Positions 63,154 through 64,000 of a stretch of DNA of 64,000 bases are shown here, one piece after another. This stretch comes from Deinococcus psychrotolerans (lineage in GTDB: Bacteria; Deinococcota; Deinococci; Deinococcales; Deinococcaceae). The translations under genes and the position numbers were made by a program. Numbering within the stretch: position 1 is the first letter of the stretch; the number at the start of each line of letters is the position of its first letter. Below the pieces are notes generated by a model. The model saw nothing but the letters and a program-made list of their open reading frames with translations. It searched no databases and was not told the origin of the DNA. The stretch lies in contig NZ_CP034183.1 in assembly GCF_003860465.1 (NCBI RefSeq), positions 1,440,001 through 1,504,000 of the forward strand. The letters run 5' to 3'.

Positions 63154-64000
63154 TCAGGGGTTGGTGGTGGTATTTTCCAGCACTTGGAGCTGCTGGCCGA
63201 GGTAATCCTCGGTGGTGGTCATATTGGTGTTGCCGACCTTGGTATTCGGGTCGCCCGCCAAGACCGCACGCACGAAGCCGTTTTGCGGCACAGTGACGTT
63301 GTTGAAGGTGATCTGGTCGCCGCCTGCACTGCGAACAGCAGTCAGTCCAGTGTCCACGAAAGTGGTGCCGTCCGTCGAACGGTACAGCTTGTAGCTGCCG
63401 CCTGCCGGGAACTGAACCACAGTGGTGTCATCGAGGTTGAATGTCAGGGTAACAGGAGTGGCTACGCCGCCCGTGTTCTGAGAATCAACTTTGTAGTAGA
63501 AGTTACCGCCAAAGGTGCTGATCGAGTAGCCGTCTTTCTTGTTGGCATCGATGATGGCCGAATTGTTATCGGTGTACTCACCTTTCGTGGTAAGGGTGAG
63601 GCGAGGAGCCAACGGCTTGACGTCGAAGACTGGGGCGCACGACTCGAGGCCATTTTGCACAGCAGTGTTGCCGCCAGGAACGGTGGTGCGCAACACGCCG
63701 AAGGTGGAGTTGGGGCCGTCCACTTCAGGCTGCCAGATGGCATTGATGTTCTGAGTCGGGTACCAAGTGCCGAGGTTGGCATTGGCGGCACTGCCCAAGT
63801 ACTCCACCGAGCGCGTGAACGGCTGGTTGAGGTTCGAGGAGGAGAGGTAAGCGCAGTTGATGTAGCGGTTGCCGCCGTTGACATTCGTCAACTGGCTGAG
63901 CGTAAGCTGCACAGCCGCCGAGGCGGTGTCCTTGCCGTTGAAGATGCCAATCGGTGCCCAGCTGATGTACTGGGTGGCCGAGTTCGCGCCGCCAGCCGGG
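63154..64000 (-). CDS. Surface-type protein, 5' end outside window
   Basis: The reading frame is open from the right edge to the stop at 63154, giving the last 281 residues. They include YISWAPIGIFNGKDTASAAV, NCAYLSSSNLNQPFTRSVEY, LTTKGEYTDNNSAIIDANKK and a beta-rich end with VTLTFNLDDTTVVQFPAGGS and QLQVLENTTTNP. The Thr/Asn/Gly-rich strands and the lack of internal hydrophobic segments suggest an exported or surface protein, comparable in style to the DUF11 proteins of the window but with no certain domain. The N-terminus and any signal peptide are beyond the edge. A terminator follows. Confidence 0.7.
   Translation of the reverse strand, partial: PAGGANSATQYISWAPIGIFNGKDTASAAVQLTLSQLTNVNGGNRYINCAYLSSSNLNQPFTRSVEYLGSAANANLGTWYPTQNINAIWQPEVDGPNSTFGVLRTTVPGGNTAVQNGLESCAPVFDVKPLAPRLTLTTKGEYTDNNSAIIDANKKDGYSISTFGGNFYYKVDSQNTGGVATPVTLTFNLDDTTVVQFPAGGSYKLYRSTDGTTFVDTGLTAVRSAGGDQITFNNVTVPQNGFVRAVLAGDPNTKVGNTNMTTTEDYLGQQLQVLENTTTNP

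Overview
The window looks like chromosomal DNA of a Deinococcus; the species cannot be told from sequence alone. It is GC-rich and encodes a diderm envelope (outer-membrane barrel protein, OstA-domain protein, Opp lipids/peptide import). It carries the NurA-HerA pair and a RecG with a long N-terminal extension. Many genes begin at, or a few bases after, a TANNNT -10 box placed 5-7 nt (mostly exactly 6) before the start codon, the leaderless-mRNA architecture known from Deinococcus-Thermus. There is no insertion sequence, phage, CRISPR array or rRNA operon, and the coding style is even throughout.

Layout. 1-3.8 kb: UbiD-family decarboxylase (3' end cut by the window), an 82-aa protein, HNH endonuclease, MarC membrane protein, RuvX and a 58-aa protein. 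4-9.3 kb: isocitrate lyase, tRNA-Asp and tRNA-Phe, ribosomal protein L19 with an Ala/Glu-rich tail, malate dehydrogenase and a secreted beta-lactamase-fold serine hydrolase. 9.4-10.5 kb: an enlarged prepilin peptidase. 10.8-24.6 kb: the most distinctive region, five same-strand genes for exported proteins. A small and a large DUF11-type protein end at a strong terminator; then come three genes joined by ATGA stop/start overlaps: a 1165-aa DUF11 stalk-like protein, a 1182-aa protein with an Ig-like front and an approximately 700-residue predicted beta-barrel, and a 984-aa glycine-rich/DUF11 protein.

25-33.8 kb: VWA protein, CrtA-like monooxygenase, N-acetylmuramoyl-L-alanine amidase, OstA/LptA-like protein, YbeY, DgkA, CNNM/CorC-type membrane protein, cytidine deaminase and a CAP-domain lipoprotein. 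34-41.5 kb: a C39-peptidase ABC exporter with its HlyD partner but no visible substrate gene, a small membrane protein, an RNHCP protein, a tiny membrane protein plus metallo-hydrolase plus purD operon, a secreted protein, and tRNA-Leu followed by secG. 41.7-48.1 kb: a complete peptide ABC importer operon (binding protein, two permeases, two ATPases) with a clear promoter flanked by palindromes. 48-64 kb: secreted DUF4139-like protein, SDR, recG, a small secreted protein, nurA-herA-methyltransferase, DUF1572 protein, aroA, glmM, a large lipoprotein with Ig-like and propeller-like parts, and a partial surface protein running off the right edge.

The genes fall into three themes: central metabolism and translation (aceA, mdh, purD, aroA, glmM, rplS, tRNAs), DNA repair (ruvX, recG, nurA-herA), and an unusually large share of exported envelope proteins. 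All functions are read from sequence motifs and family knowledge; no database search was made.
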